From NCBI GenBank assembly GCA_044868295.1, contig JBIOWF010000147.1, forward strand, positions 1 to 20,814: a stretch of 20,814 bases of DNA, read 5' to 3'. The notes under the pieces were generated by a model, which saw only the letters and a list, made by a program, of their open reading frames with translations, was not told the DNA's origin and did not search any database. The position numbers and the translations under genes are program-made. Shown in pieces: positions 1-6,988 of this stretch (the stretch's first letter is position 1; every line of letters starts with the position of its first letter). The DNA is from JBIOWF01 sp044868295. Its GTDB lineage: Bacteria; Actinomycetota; Actinomycetes; Streptosporangiales; Streptosporangiaceae.

Positions 1-44
1 ATCTCGTGATGCTCGCGTGACGAAATGCACTCCGTGGGAATTGC

Positions 45-80
45 CCGGGCGCCGGCCGTACGAAACGTGCCGGCGCCCGG
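45..80 (-). terminator. GC-rich hairpin terminator after the EF-G2 gene
   Basis: A perfect 12-bp inverted repeat (CCGGGCGCCGGC at 45-56, GCCGGCGCCCGG at 69-80) starts 7 nt beyond the TAG stop of the minus-strand EF-G2 gene. The 12-nt loop can form three further pairs (57-59 with 65-67). No T-tract follows in the minus-strand sense, which is common for actinobacterial intrinsic terminators. Positions 1-44 hold nothing I can assign. Confidence 0.75.
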
Positions 81-87
81 AAACCCC

Positions 88-2217
88 CTAGTCAGCGGAG
101 TTGGCGACCTTTTCCGCGAGGTGCGAAGGCAGCGGTTCGTACCGCAGGAATCCCCGGTGGAACGTCCCAGTGCCGTGAGACATCGAACGTAGATCTATCG
201 CGTACCGGGTGATTTCCAGCTCTGGCACCTCCGCCTTGACGAGGGTGCGCCCCGAACCGACCGGCTCGGTGCCGAGCACCCTGCCGCGGCGCGAGGAGAG
301 GTCGGACATCACGGCGCCGACGAATTCGTCGGACACCAGAACGGACATCTCGTCGACAGGCTCGAGCAGCAGCGCCGGGACCTTCGCGGCCGCCTCCTTC
401 AGCGCGAGCTGCCCGGCGATCTGGAACGCCATGTCGGATGAGTCGACCGAGTGCGCCTTGCCGTCGTACAGCGTGACGCGGATGTCGACGACCGGGTAAC
501 CGGCGACGACGCCGCGCTCCATCTGGGCTCGCACGCCCTTCTCCACCGACGGGATGAACTGCCGGGGCACCACACCGCCGACGATCTTGTCGACGAACTC
601 CAGCCCGCCGCCGGAGGGCAGCGGCTCCACCTCGATGTGGCAGATGGCGTACTGGCCGTGGCCGCCGGTCTGCTTGACATTGCGCCCCATGCCCTGGGCC
701 TTGCCGCCGAACGTCTCCCGCAGCGGGACGCGCAGGCCGATCTTCTCGACCTCCACGCCGTGCCGCTTGGCCAGCCGGTCCAGCAGGACGTCGGCGTGCG
801 CCTCGCCCATGCACCACAGGACGAGCTGGCGGGTCTCGGCGTTGTTCTCCAGCCGCAGCGTGGGATCCTCCGCCACCAGGCGGCTCAGCGCCTGGCTGAG
901 CTTGTCCTCGTCCGCCTTCGACTTCGCCCTGATCGCGACCGGCAGCAGCGGGTCGGGCATCGTCCACGGCGTCATCAGCAGCGGCTGGTCCTTGTCGGAG
1001 AGCGTGTCGCCGGTCTCCGCCCGGGAGAGTTTGGCGATCGCGCAGATGTCCCCGGCCACGCACTTGCCGACCGACCGCTGGACCTTTCCCAGCGGCGAGG
1101 TGAGGCTGCCGATCCGCTCGTCGACGTCGTGGTCCTCGTGCCCGCGGTCGGCCAGGCCGTGCCCGGAGACGTGGACGACCATGTCGGGGCGCAGCGTCCC
1201 GGAGAAGACCCGCACCAGGCTGATCCGCCCGACGTACGGGTCGCTCGTGGTCTTGATCACCTCGGCGACCAGAGGTCCGTCCGGATCGGGCGCGACCCTC
1301 TCGATCGGCTTGCCCTCGATCGTGGTGATCTCGGGCAGCGGGTGCTCCAGCGGCGAGGGGAAACCCTGGGTGATGACCTCCAGAAGCTCCAGCATGCCGA
1401 CTCCCGGCGCGGTCGCGAGCACCGGATGGAAGCTGGCCCGGGCGACCGCCTTCTCCAGGTCGTCGATCAGGACCTTGGTGTCGATCTCCTCGCCGGAGAG
1501 ATAACGGTCCATCAGGGACTCGTCCTCGCTCTCCTGGATGATCCCCTCGATCAGGTCACCGCGATACTGCTCGATCAGGTCCAGCTGATCCGGGTTCTGC
1601 TCCCGTTCGGTACGGCTCCCGCCGCCGTAGTCGAAGAACCGCTGTGACAGCAGGCCGAGCAGGCCCGTGCCGTTCACCGGGAGGTAGAGGGGCGCGACGC
1701 CCTCACCGAACATGCTCTGACAGCTCGCCACCACCTCGTCGAAATTGGCCCGATGGTGGTCGATCTTGGTGACGACGACCGCGCGTGGCATGCCGACGAG
1801 CCCGCACTCCTCCCACAGCATCTGGGTCAGCCCGTCGATGCCCTCGGCGGCCGACACCACGAACAGCGCCGCGTCCGCTGCGCGCAGCCCGGCCCGCAGG
1901 TCGCCGACGAAGTCCGCGTAGCCCGGGGTGTCCAGTAAATTGATCTTGATTCCGTTGTGCACCAGCGGAGCGACGGACAGGTTGACGGAGCGCTGCTGGC
2001 GCACCTCCACCTCGTCGAAATCGCTGACCGTGGTGCCGTCCTCGACCCGGCCGGTGCGCTGGATGGTGCCGGTCGCCGCCAGCAGCGCCTCGATCAGGGT
2101 GGTCTTGCCGGCTCCGGAATGGCCGACCAGCACGACATTGCGCACCATGTCCGGCCGATCGGCCGCGGGTGCTCTGCCCGCGGCTCCCACTGTTCCGCCG
2201 GTCGATCTCTCCGCCAC
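88..2217 (-). CDS. Elongation factor G-like GTPase (EF-G2 / FusA2 class)
   Basis: Translational GTPase of 709 aa, with the EF-G domain order: GTPase domain, domain II, then the domain III-V region. The P-loop GHSGAGKT is at about residues 32-39 and the G3 motif DTPGYADF starts at about 96. The G4 motif reads TKID (about 150-153) rather than NKxD, and switch I reads QQRSVNLS instead of the canonical RGITI. This places it with the EF-G-like paralogues (Mycobacterium FusA2, Thermus EF-G-2) and not with the main elongation factor encoded beside rpsL/rpsG/tuf. Those paralogues bind GTP and ribosomes, but their role is unsettled. The reading frame is open back to 2376; I chose GTG at 2217 because GGGAGG lies 4 nt upstream, and an ATG at 2148 is a less likely alternative. 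It is divergent from the PIM operon. Identity is strong; the biological role is uncertain. Confidence 0.93.
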   Translation of the reverse strand: MAERSTGGTVGAAGRAPAADRPDMVRNVVLVGHSGAGKTTLIEALLAATGTIQRTGRVEDGTTVSDFDEVEVRQQRSVNLSVAPLVHNGIKINLLDTPGYADFVGDLRAGLRAADAALFVVSAAEGIDGLTQMLWEECGLVGMPRAVVVTKIDHHRANFDEVVASCQSMFGEGVAPLYLPVNGTGLLGLLSQRFFDYGGGSRTEREQNPDQLDLIEQYRGDLIEGIIQESEDESLMDRYLSGEEIDTKVLIDDLEKAVARASFHPVLATAPGVGMLELLEVITQGFPSPLEHPLPEITTIEGKPIERVAPDPDGPLVAEVIKTTSDPYVGRISLVRVFSGTLRPDMVVHVSGHGLADRGHEDHDVDERIGSLTSPLGKVQRSVGKCVAGDICAIAKLSRAETGDTLSDKDQPLLMTPWTMPDPLLPVAIRAKSKADEDKLSQALSRLVAEDPTLRLENNAETRQLVLWCMGEAHADVLLDRLAKRHGVEVEKIGLRVPLRETFGGKAQGMGRNVKQTGGHGQYAICHIEVEPLPSGGGLEFVDKIVGGVVPRQFIPSVEKGVRAQMERGVVAGYPVVDIRVTLYDGKAHSVDSSDMAFQIAGQLALKEAAAKVPALLLEPVDEMSVLVSDEFVGAVMSDLSSRRGRVLGTEPVGSGRTLVKAEVPELEITRYAIDLRSMSHGTGTFHRGFLRYEPLPSHLAEKVANSAD

Positions 2218-2299
2218 ATCGCCTCCCGCGTCTGTGAGCGGTCGGGATGGGCGCGTCGCACGCTCCCGGCGCCGGCCGCTCGTGCCGTCCCTGGGCCCC

Positions 2300-2339
2300 C
2301 GCCTGAGGAGCCCTGTTCCGTTCCGCGGACCCTCAGGCG
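2300..2339 (-). promoter_or_regulatory. Inverted repeat in the leader region of the EF-G2 gene
   Basis: CGCCTGAG (2300-2307) and CTCAGGCG (2332-2339) are perfect 8-nt inverted arms around a 24-nt spacer containing a short GTTCC repeat. The element lies about 80 nt upstream of the GTG start at 2217, in the divergent spacer between the EF-G2 gene and pgsA. It could be a leader-RNA hairpin or a protein site. No clear -10/-35 pair could be assigned for either divergent gene. Confidence 0.3.
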
Positions 2340-2396
2340 CGTGTTCTTCACCTTTTACCCATGTGGCGCAGATCACAAGACCTATTGCTGGAAAGT

Positions 2397-2406
2397 GCTT
2401 GCAAGC
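2397..2406. promoter_or_regulatory. 10-bp palindrome GCTTGCAAGC upstream of pgsA
   Basis: GCTTGCAAGC is a perfect 10-bp palindrome ending 13 nt before the pgsA ATG at 2420. Its position is compatible with an operator or with the initially transcribed region. A 10-bp palindrome can arise by chance, so the call is weak. Confidence 0.2.
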
Positions 2407-2419
2407 TCAAGGTCGGTTC

Positions 2420-3046
2420 ATGGCCTACGATCAGACCGCGATGCTGAACGTCCTGCGCCCTGTCGTGACCCGGATCTTGACCCCACTGGGGCGGGCACTC
2501 GCCCGTCGCGGGATCTCTCCCAACGTGATCACTGTGATCGGCACGCTGGGAGTCGTCGGCGCGGCCCTGTTCTTCTTCCCCCGGGGACAGCTCTTCCTGG
2601 GCGCCGTCGTGATCACGGTGTTCGTCCTCGCCGACCTGCTCGACGGCGTGCTCGCCCGGATCACCGGGCCGGGCAGCACATGGGGCGCGTTCCTCGACTC
2701 CACGCTCGACCGCCTCGGCGACGCGGCGATCTTCTCCGGGCTGATGCTTTATTTCATCCTGAAGGACGAGCCCGAGATCGTCCTCGCGGGTGTCGCGCTC
2801 TTCTGCCTCGTCGCGGGAGCATTGGTGTCATACGCGAAGGCCCGGGCCGAAGGCCTGGGCATGACCGCGAACGTGGGCGTCGCGGAGCGGGGGGAGCGGC
2901 TCGTCGTCGCGCTCGTGGCCGCCGGGCTCTCCGGGCTCGGCGTGCCGTACGTGCTGGCGGCCGGGCTGTGGCTGCTCGCGGCGGCGAGCGCGATCACGGT
3001 CGGGCAGCGGATGCTCAACGTCTACCGACAGGCGGTCGACCATTGA
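2420..3046 (+). CDS. pgsA: Phosphatidylinositol phosphate synthase (CDP-alcohol phosphotransferase)
   Basis: Integral membrane enzyme (208 aa) that transfers inositol 1-phosphate to CDP-diacylglycerol, giving phosphatidylinositol phosphate, the first committed lipid of PIM synthesis. The CDP-alcohol phosphotransferase signature D-x2-DG-x2-AR-x8-G-x3-D-x3-D is complete: D72, D75, G76, A79, R80, G89, D93 and D97. Several hydrophobic segments follow (about 41-70, 103-114, 120-137, 160-195). It is the first gene of the operon and overlaps the next by 4 nt (TTGA). ATG 2420 was chosen with a weak AAGG about 6 nt upstream; the in-frame ATG at 2441 (MLNVLRP...) also aligns with the start of Streptomyces homologues as I recall them and remains possible. 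The PIM context favours PIP synthase over phosphatidylglycerophosphate synthase. Confidence 0.93.
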   Translation: MAYDQTAMLNVLRPVVTRILTPLGRALARRGISPNVITVIGTLGVVGAALFFFPRGQLFLGAVVITVFVLADLLDGVLARITGPGSTWGAFLDSTLDRLGDAAIFSGLMLYFILKDEPEIVLAGVALFCLVAGALVSYAKARAEGLGMTANVGVAERGERLVVALVAAGLSGLGVPYVLAAGLWLLAAASAITVGQRMLNVYRQAVDH

Positions 3047-3978
3047 AACTCAGCGATCGGCTCGTCGCCGCCGCGTTCTCCGCCGGCTGGTCGATCGTGC
3101 GTCACCTGCCGGAGCCGGTGGCCGCCTGGATCTTCCGCACCGTCGCCGACCTGATGTGGCGACGCCACGGGAAAGCGGTGCTCCGCCTGGAGGGCAACCT
3201 CGCCCGGGTCGTCGGCAGGGACCCGGCGGACCCCTACGTCCGGCAGCTGAGCAGGGCGGGCACGCGGTCCTACTTCCGGTACTGGATGGAAGCCTTCCGC
3301 CTCCCCTCGATGAGCGCCGAGCGCGTCGTCACCGGCAACCACACCATCGACGGAGAGCACATCTTCGACAACCTCGGCAAGGGCCGAGGGGTGGTGCTCG
3401 CCCTGCCGCACATGGGCAACTGGGACCTCGCCGGCGCGTGGCTGGTCAACATGGGGCATCCCTTCACGACCGTCGCCGAGCGGCTCAAGCCGGAGTCGCT
3501 CTTCGAGCGGTTCGTGGCCTACCGGGAGAGCCTCGGCATGGAGGTCCTGCCGCTGACGGCGAAGGGCGGGGGCAGCGCCATGGCGTTCGGCACGCTCGCC
3601 AAGCGGTTGCGCTCAGGCCGGCCCGTGGCCCTGCCGGCGGACCGCGATCTGACCCAATCGGGCGTGGAGGTCGAGTTCTTCGGCGCCAGGACCCGCATGG
3701 CCGCCGGGCCCGCGCTTCTGGCCATCCAGACAGGTGCGGCGCTGCTGCCTGCGATCCTGTGGTTCGAGGGCCCAGACTGGGCTCTTCACATCCACGAGGA
3801 GATCCCGGTCCCCCAGGAGGGGACCAGGCAGGAGAAGGTCGCCGCGATGACGCAGAGCCTGGCCGACGTCTTCGAGAAGGGCATCGCCGAGCACCCGGAG
3901 GACTGGCACATGCTCCAGCGCCTCTGGCTCGACGACCTTGAGCCCCGGCCCGCGCCCCGATCCGGCGGCACGCCGTGA
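3043..3978 (+). CDS. patA: Phosphatidylinositol mannoside acyltransferase (HtrB/LpxL family)
   Basis: Membrane-associated acyltransferase (311 aa) of the lipid A biosynthesis HtrB/LpxL family, homologous to mycobacterial PatA (Rv2611c), which acylates the mannose of PIM. The HX4D motif is HMGNWD (H123 to D128), followed by the conserved stretch TTVAERLKPESL (about 142-153) and RDLTQSGVEVEFFG (about 201-214). The catalytic glutamate recalled for M. smegmatis PatA (E200, in AERD) is aspartate here (D200, in ADRD). The TTG start at 3043 overlaps the pgsA stop (TTGA) and has AGGCGG about 8 nt upstream; no ATG or GTG gives a full-length family start. Its stop overlaps the pimA start. The order pgsA-patA-pimA supports the assignment. 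Confidence 0.92.
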   Translation: MKLSDRLVAAAFSAGWSIVRHLPEPVAAWIFRTVADLMWRRHGKAVLRLEGNLARVVGRDPADPYVRQLSRAGTRSYFRYWMEAFRLPSMSAERVVTGNHTIDGEHIFDNLGKGRGVVLALPHMGNWDLAGAWLVNMGHPFTTVAERLKPESLFERFVAYRESLGMEVLPLTAKGGGSAMAFGTLAKRLRSGRPVALPADRDLTQSGVEVEFFGARTRMAAGPALLAIQTGAALLPAILWFEGPDWALHIHEEIPVPQEGTRQEKVAAMTQSLADVFEKGIAEHPEDWHMLQRLWLDDLEPRPAPRSGGTP

Positions 3979-5228
3979 GGATCGGCATCGTCTGCCCCTA
4001 CACCTGGGAGGTTCCCGGTGGGGTGCAGGCGCACGTACGCGACCTCGCCGAGGCGCTCATGGCGGACGGCCACCACGTCTCGGTGATCGCCCCGGCCGGC
4101 GACGACGCACCGCTGCCGTCGTACGTCGTGTCCGCCGGCCGGGCCGTGCCGGTGCCGTACAACGGCTCGGTCGCCCGGCTCACCTTCGGCTTCCTCTCGG
4201 CCAACCGGGTGCGCAAGTGGATCCGCGAGGGCCGGTTCGACGTGCTGCACGTGCACGAGCCCGCCGTCCCCTCGGTCGGGGTGCTCGCCTGCTGGGTCGC
4301 CCGCGGCCCCATCGTGGCCACCTTCCACGCCTCCTACGAGCGCTCCCGCGCCATGTCGGTCGCCGCGCCGATGCTGCAGAGCGCGCTGGAGAAGATCACC
4401 GGCAGGATCGCGGTCTCCGACGCGGCCCGCAAGACCCTCGTCGAGCACATCGGCGGCGACGCCGTGCTCATCCCCAACGGCGTCACGGTCAGCCGCTACG
4501 CCGAGGCCGAGCCGCTCCCCGGCTGGGGGCCGGACGGCAACGTGATCGGCTTCCTGGGACGGATGGACGAGCCGCGCAAGGGCCTGCCGGTGCTGCTCAA
4601 GGCGTTCGCCCTGCTCGCGCCGGAACGGCCGGATCTGCGGCTCCTGATCGCCGGGCCCGGCGACTCCGGCGACGTCTACGACGAGGTGCCGAAGGAGTTC
4701 CACGACCGGGTGGGGCTGCTCGGCCTGGTCAGCGAGGCCGACAAGGTCCGCGCCTACCACTCGGTCGACGTCTTCTGCGCCCCCAACCTGGGCGGCGAGA
4801 GCTTCGGCATCGTGCTGACCGAGGCCATGTCGGCGGGCGCCCCCATCCTCGCCAGCGACATCCCGGCCTTTCGGCGGGTGCTCGGCGACGGCCAGGCGGG
4901 CGCGCTCTTCGAGACCGGCGACCCGGCGGCCCTCGCGCGGGAGGCCGCGCGGCTGCTCGACGATCCGCGGCGGCGCGCCAAACTGTCGGGCGAGGCGCGC
5001 CACGCCGTACGGAAGTATGACTGGTCCACCGTCGCCCGCGACGTGCTCCGCGTCTACGAGACCGTCACCGAGGCCGCCGCCGGAGTGGTGGAGGACATCG
5101 AACAGCCGAGCCGGACCCGCGACGCCGAGAGGCATCCCGCCGCCTCCTCCGAGCCCGGCGACTCTTCCCGGCCCGGCCCGGCCGCCAGCGGGCGGTCGCG
5201 GCGGCGCGACCATAGGCAGGTTCCTTGA
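3975..5228 (+). CDS. pimA: GDP-mannose-dependent phosphatidylinositol alpha-mannosyltransferase
   Basis: GT4 retaining glycosyltransferase (417 aa) that adds the first mannose from GDP-mannose to phosphatidylinositol on the inner face of the membrane. N-terminal Rossmann domain: start MRIGIVCPYTWEVPGGVQ with G16, R68 and H118 (FHAS). C-terminal Rossmann domain: R196 and K202 (FLGRMDEPRKG), GPGD at 227-230, and E275 in GGESFGIV. These match the active-site positions I recall for mycobacterial PimA (R68, H118, R196, K202, E274). The GTG start at 3975 overlaps the patA stop (GTGA). Residues after about 375 form a 40-residue Pro/Ser/Arg-rich tail, so the protein is longer than the roughly 380-aa mycobacterial enzyme. 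It overlaps the next gene by 4 nt. Confidence 0.94.
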   Translation: MRIGIVCPYTWEVPGGVQAHVRDLAEALMADGHHVSVIAPAGDDAPLPSYVVSAGRAVPVPYNGSVARLTFGFLSANRVRKWIREGRFDVLHVHEPAVPSVGVLACWVARGPIVATFHASYERSRAMSVAAPMLQSALEKITGRIAVSDAARKTLVEHIGGDAVLIPNGVTVSRYAEAEPLPGWGPDGNVIGFLGRMDEPRKGLPVLLKAFALLAPERPDLRLLIAGPGDSGDVYDEVPKEFHDRVGLLGLVSEADKVRAYHSVDVFCAPNLGGESFGIVLTEAMSAGAPILASDIPAFRRVLGDGQAGALFETGDPAALAREAARLLDDPRRRAKLSGEARHAVRKYDWSTVARDVLRVYETVTEAAAGVVEDIEQPSRTRDAERHPAASSEPGDSSRPGPAASGRSRRRDHRQVP

Positions 5229-5764
5229 CGACGACAGTGATCCTCGTGGTGGGCGTGGTGGTCGTGCTCACCGCCGTCTACATCTCCTGGCGTGCCGGGC
5301 GCCTCGACCGGCTGCACATCCGGCTGGAGACCGCCCAGGCCGCACTGGACGCGGCCCTCCTGCGGCGCGCCGCCGTCTGCCTCGAACTCGCCGGGTCCCG
5401 CATCCTCGACCCCGCCACCTCGCTCGTGCTGGCCGCAGCCGCCCACGAGGCCCGTACGGCGGGGCAGGACGAGCGTGAGCACGCCGAGAGCGACCTGTCC
5501 AAGACGCTCCGCGCGGTCGTCGACCAGGAGCGGTTCCGGGAGAGGCTGGCCGAGCACCACGCGGGCGCCCCGCTGCTGGAGGAGCTCGACACGGCCGTGG
5601 CCAAGGTGGTCTACTCCCGCCGCTTCTTCAACAACGCCGTGGGAGTGACCCGTACGGCTCAGCGACGCTGGCTGGCGCGCACCCTCAGGCTGGCCGGGCA
5701 TACCGAATACCCCATGTACTTCGAGATCGACGACGTCCCGCCTGAGGCTCTCGCCACGGAATAG
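5225..5764 (+). CDS. LemA-like membrane-anchored protein of unknown function
   Basis: A 179-aa protein with one N-terminal hydrophobic segment (about residues 4-20) followed by a charged alpha-helical region. The LDAALLRRA stretch just after the anchor, and the C-terminal block with YSRRFFNNAV (about 136-145), PMYFEIDD and a helical middle, resemble the LemA family plan (RR near the N-terminus, YNDAV, YFE near the C-terminus). The match is distant and no function is established. The TTG start at 5225 overlaps the pimA stop (TTGA), with AGGCAGG a few nt upstream, so it is probably translationally coupled to pimA. Its place at the end of the PIM operon suggests a role in the envelope, but that is inference only. 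Confidence 0.82.
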   Translation: MTTTVILVVGVVVVLTAVYISWRAGRLDRLHIRLETAQAALDAALLRRAAVCLELAGSRILDPATSLVLAAAAHEARTAGQDEREHAESDLSKTLRAVVDQERFRERLAEHHAGAPLLEELDTAVAKVVYSRRFFNNAVGVTRTAQRRWLARTLRLAGHTEYPMYFEIDDVPPEALATE

Positions 5765-5843
5765 TCATATTACGGAGATGCCGGGGGCTCCATTTCCGCC
5801 CACGGGTAAGCTCGTGCCATTTCATATTGGGAGGAGCATTACG

Positions 5844-6854
5844 GTGCGGGCAAATCGGGTGCTTGGCGTCGCCCTGATCCTGGGGGCCGGCGTCGCGGGA
5901 GCGGCATGCTCCTCCGACGACAACACACCGGGCAGACAATCGCAGGCGGCGGCCCCGGCCGCCTCACCGTCGCCGACCGCGCCGCCGGAGCACCCCTTCA
6001 CGGGCCGGCCGATCGACGCCCGCAAGCCGGTGCTGGCGGTCAAGATCGAGAACACCTCGGCGGGGAAGCCGCAGATGGGCCTGCGCAGCGCCGACATCGT
6101 CTACATCGAGCAGGTCGAGGGCGGCCTGACCCGTCTCATGGCCGTCTTCTCCTCCAAGCTGCCCAAGCAGGTGGGACCGGTGAGAAGCGCCCGGATCTCC
6201 GACCTGCACATCCTCCCGCAGTTCGGCAAGCCCGCCCTGGCCTACTCCGGGGTGCAGACGAAGATGATCCCGTTCGTCCAGAAGGCGTCGCTCGTCGACG
6301 TCTCCGACAGCACCGCCTTCTCCGCCTACTCCCGGGTGCCGGGCCGGGTGGCGCCGTACAACCTGTTCGGCACCCCGAGGAAGCTGCTGGCGAGGGCGCC
6401 CAAGGCGAGCGTGGCCGATGACATCGGCTTCGTCTTCTCCGACGAGCCGCCCGCCGGAGGCGTCGCCAAGACGACCGTGAACGTGCGATACCCCGCGGCG
6501 CGCTTCTCCTTCACCTGGTCCGCGACCCAGAAGCGCTGGCTCGTCACCCAGGACGGGGCCAAGGACATGGCGGCGGAGGGCGGCCGGCAGGGCGCGCCCA
6601 CGATCGTGATCCAGTGGGTCAAGACCGACCGGTCGCAGTTCCACGACTTCCACGGCAGCTACACGCCGCTGGTGCACACCGTGGGCAAGGGCACCGGCGT
6701 CGTCCTGCGGGACGGCCAGGCGTACAAGGTGAACTGGAAACGTCCCTCGGAAGAGAAGGGCACCACCTACACGACCGCCGACGGCAAGCCCATGCCGTTC
6801 GCCCGCGGCCAGGTCTGGGTCGTCCTCGCGTCCCGCAAGCCCGTCGCTCCCTGA
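5844..6854 (+). CDS. DUF3048 (YerB-like) predicted lipoprotein
   Basis: Predicted secreted lipoprotein of 336 aa. The N-terminus has the basic start RANR, a hydrophobic core and a possible lipobox GAAC with C22, then a Ala/Pro/Ser/Thr-rich linker to about residue 50. The body has DUF3048 hallmarks: HPFTGRPID, PVLAVKIENT, RSADIVYIEQVEGGLTRL, GPVRSARISDLHI and, in the C-terminal part, IQWVKTDRSQFHDFHGSY with a final PFARGQVWVVLA. The function of the family is unknown. GTG 5844 was chosen because GGGAGGAG lies 7 nt upstream and it yields a proper signal peptide; the in-frame ATG at 5778 lacks both. It is 79 nt after the LemA-like gene, so it may have its own promoter. The lipobox has Gly at -3, which is weaker than the usual Leu. 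Confidence 0.88.
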   Translation: MRANRVLGVALILGAGVAGAACSSDDNTPGRQSQAAAPAASPSPTAPPEHPFTGRPIDARKPVLAVKIENTSAGKPQMGLRSADIVYIEQVEGGLTRLMAVFSSKLPKQVGPVRSARISDLHILPQFGKPALAYSGVQTKMIPFVQKASLVDVSDSTAFSAYSRVPGRVAPYNLFGTPRKLLARAPKASVADDIGFVFSDEPPAGGVAKTTVNVRYPAARFSFTWSATQKRWLVTQDGAKDMAAEGGRQGAPTIVIQWVKTDRSQFHDFHGSYTPLVHTVGKGTGVVLRDGQAYKVNWKRPSEEKGTTYTTADGKPMPFARGQVWVVLASRKPVAP

Positions 6855-6943
6855 CGCGCGGCCTCTCACCTGTGCGCTGGATGTACAAAAGGGCGATCAA
6901 ACCATGACAAGGTGGTGCGTCAGGGGAGGGACCCGTCAGGATC

Positions 6944-6949
6944 TAACAT
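6944..6949 (+). promoter_or_regulatory. Candidate -10 element of pdxS
   Basis: TAACAT fits TAnnnT and would place the transcription start near 6956, about 33 nt before the GTG of pdxS. No clear -35 is visible at 17-18 bp spacing, so this is only a positional candidate within the 134-nt gap. Confidence 0.3.
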
Positions 6950-6988
6950 GGACTTGAGTCCGTACACACGCCGTCGTGAGGTAACACC

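Noticed and set aside
451..1647. Long plus-strand open frame (398 codons) opposite the EF-G2 gene
   Set aside because: It is the G/C-biased shadow of the EF-G2 gene; its translation is low-complexity and shows no domain, while the opposite frame has complete GTPase motifs.
3786..5213. Minus-strand open frame (475 codons) opposite pimA
   Set aside because: Shadow frame; the plus strand holds all PimA active-site residues and coupled starts.
5778..5843. Upstream ATG extension of the DUF3048 lipoprotein
   Set aside because: Adds 22 residues ahead of the signal peptide and lacks a ribosome site, whereas GTG 5844 has GGGAGGAG at ideal distance.
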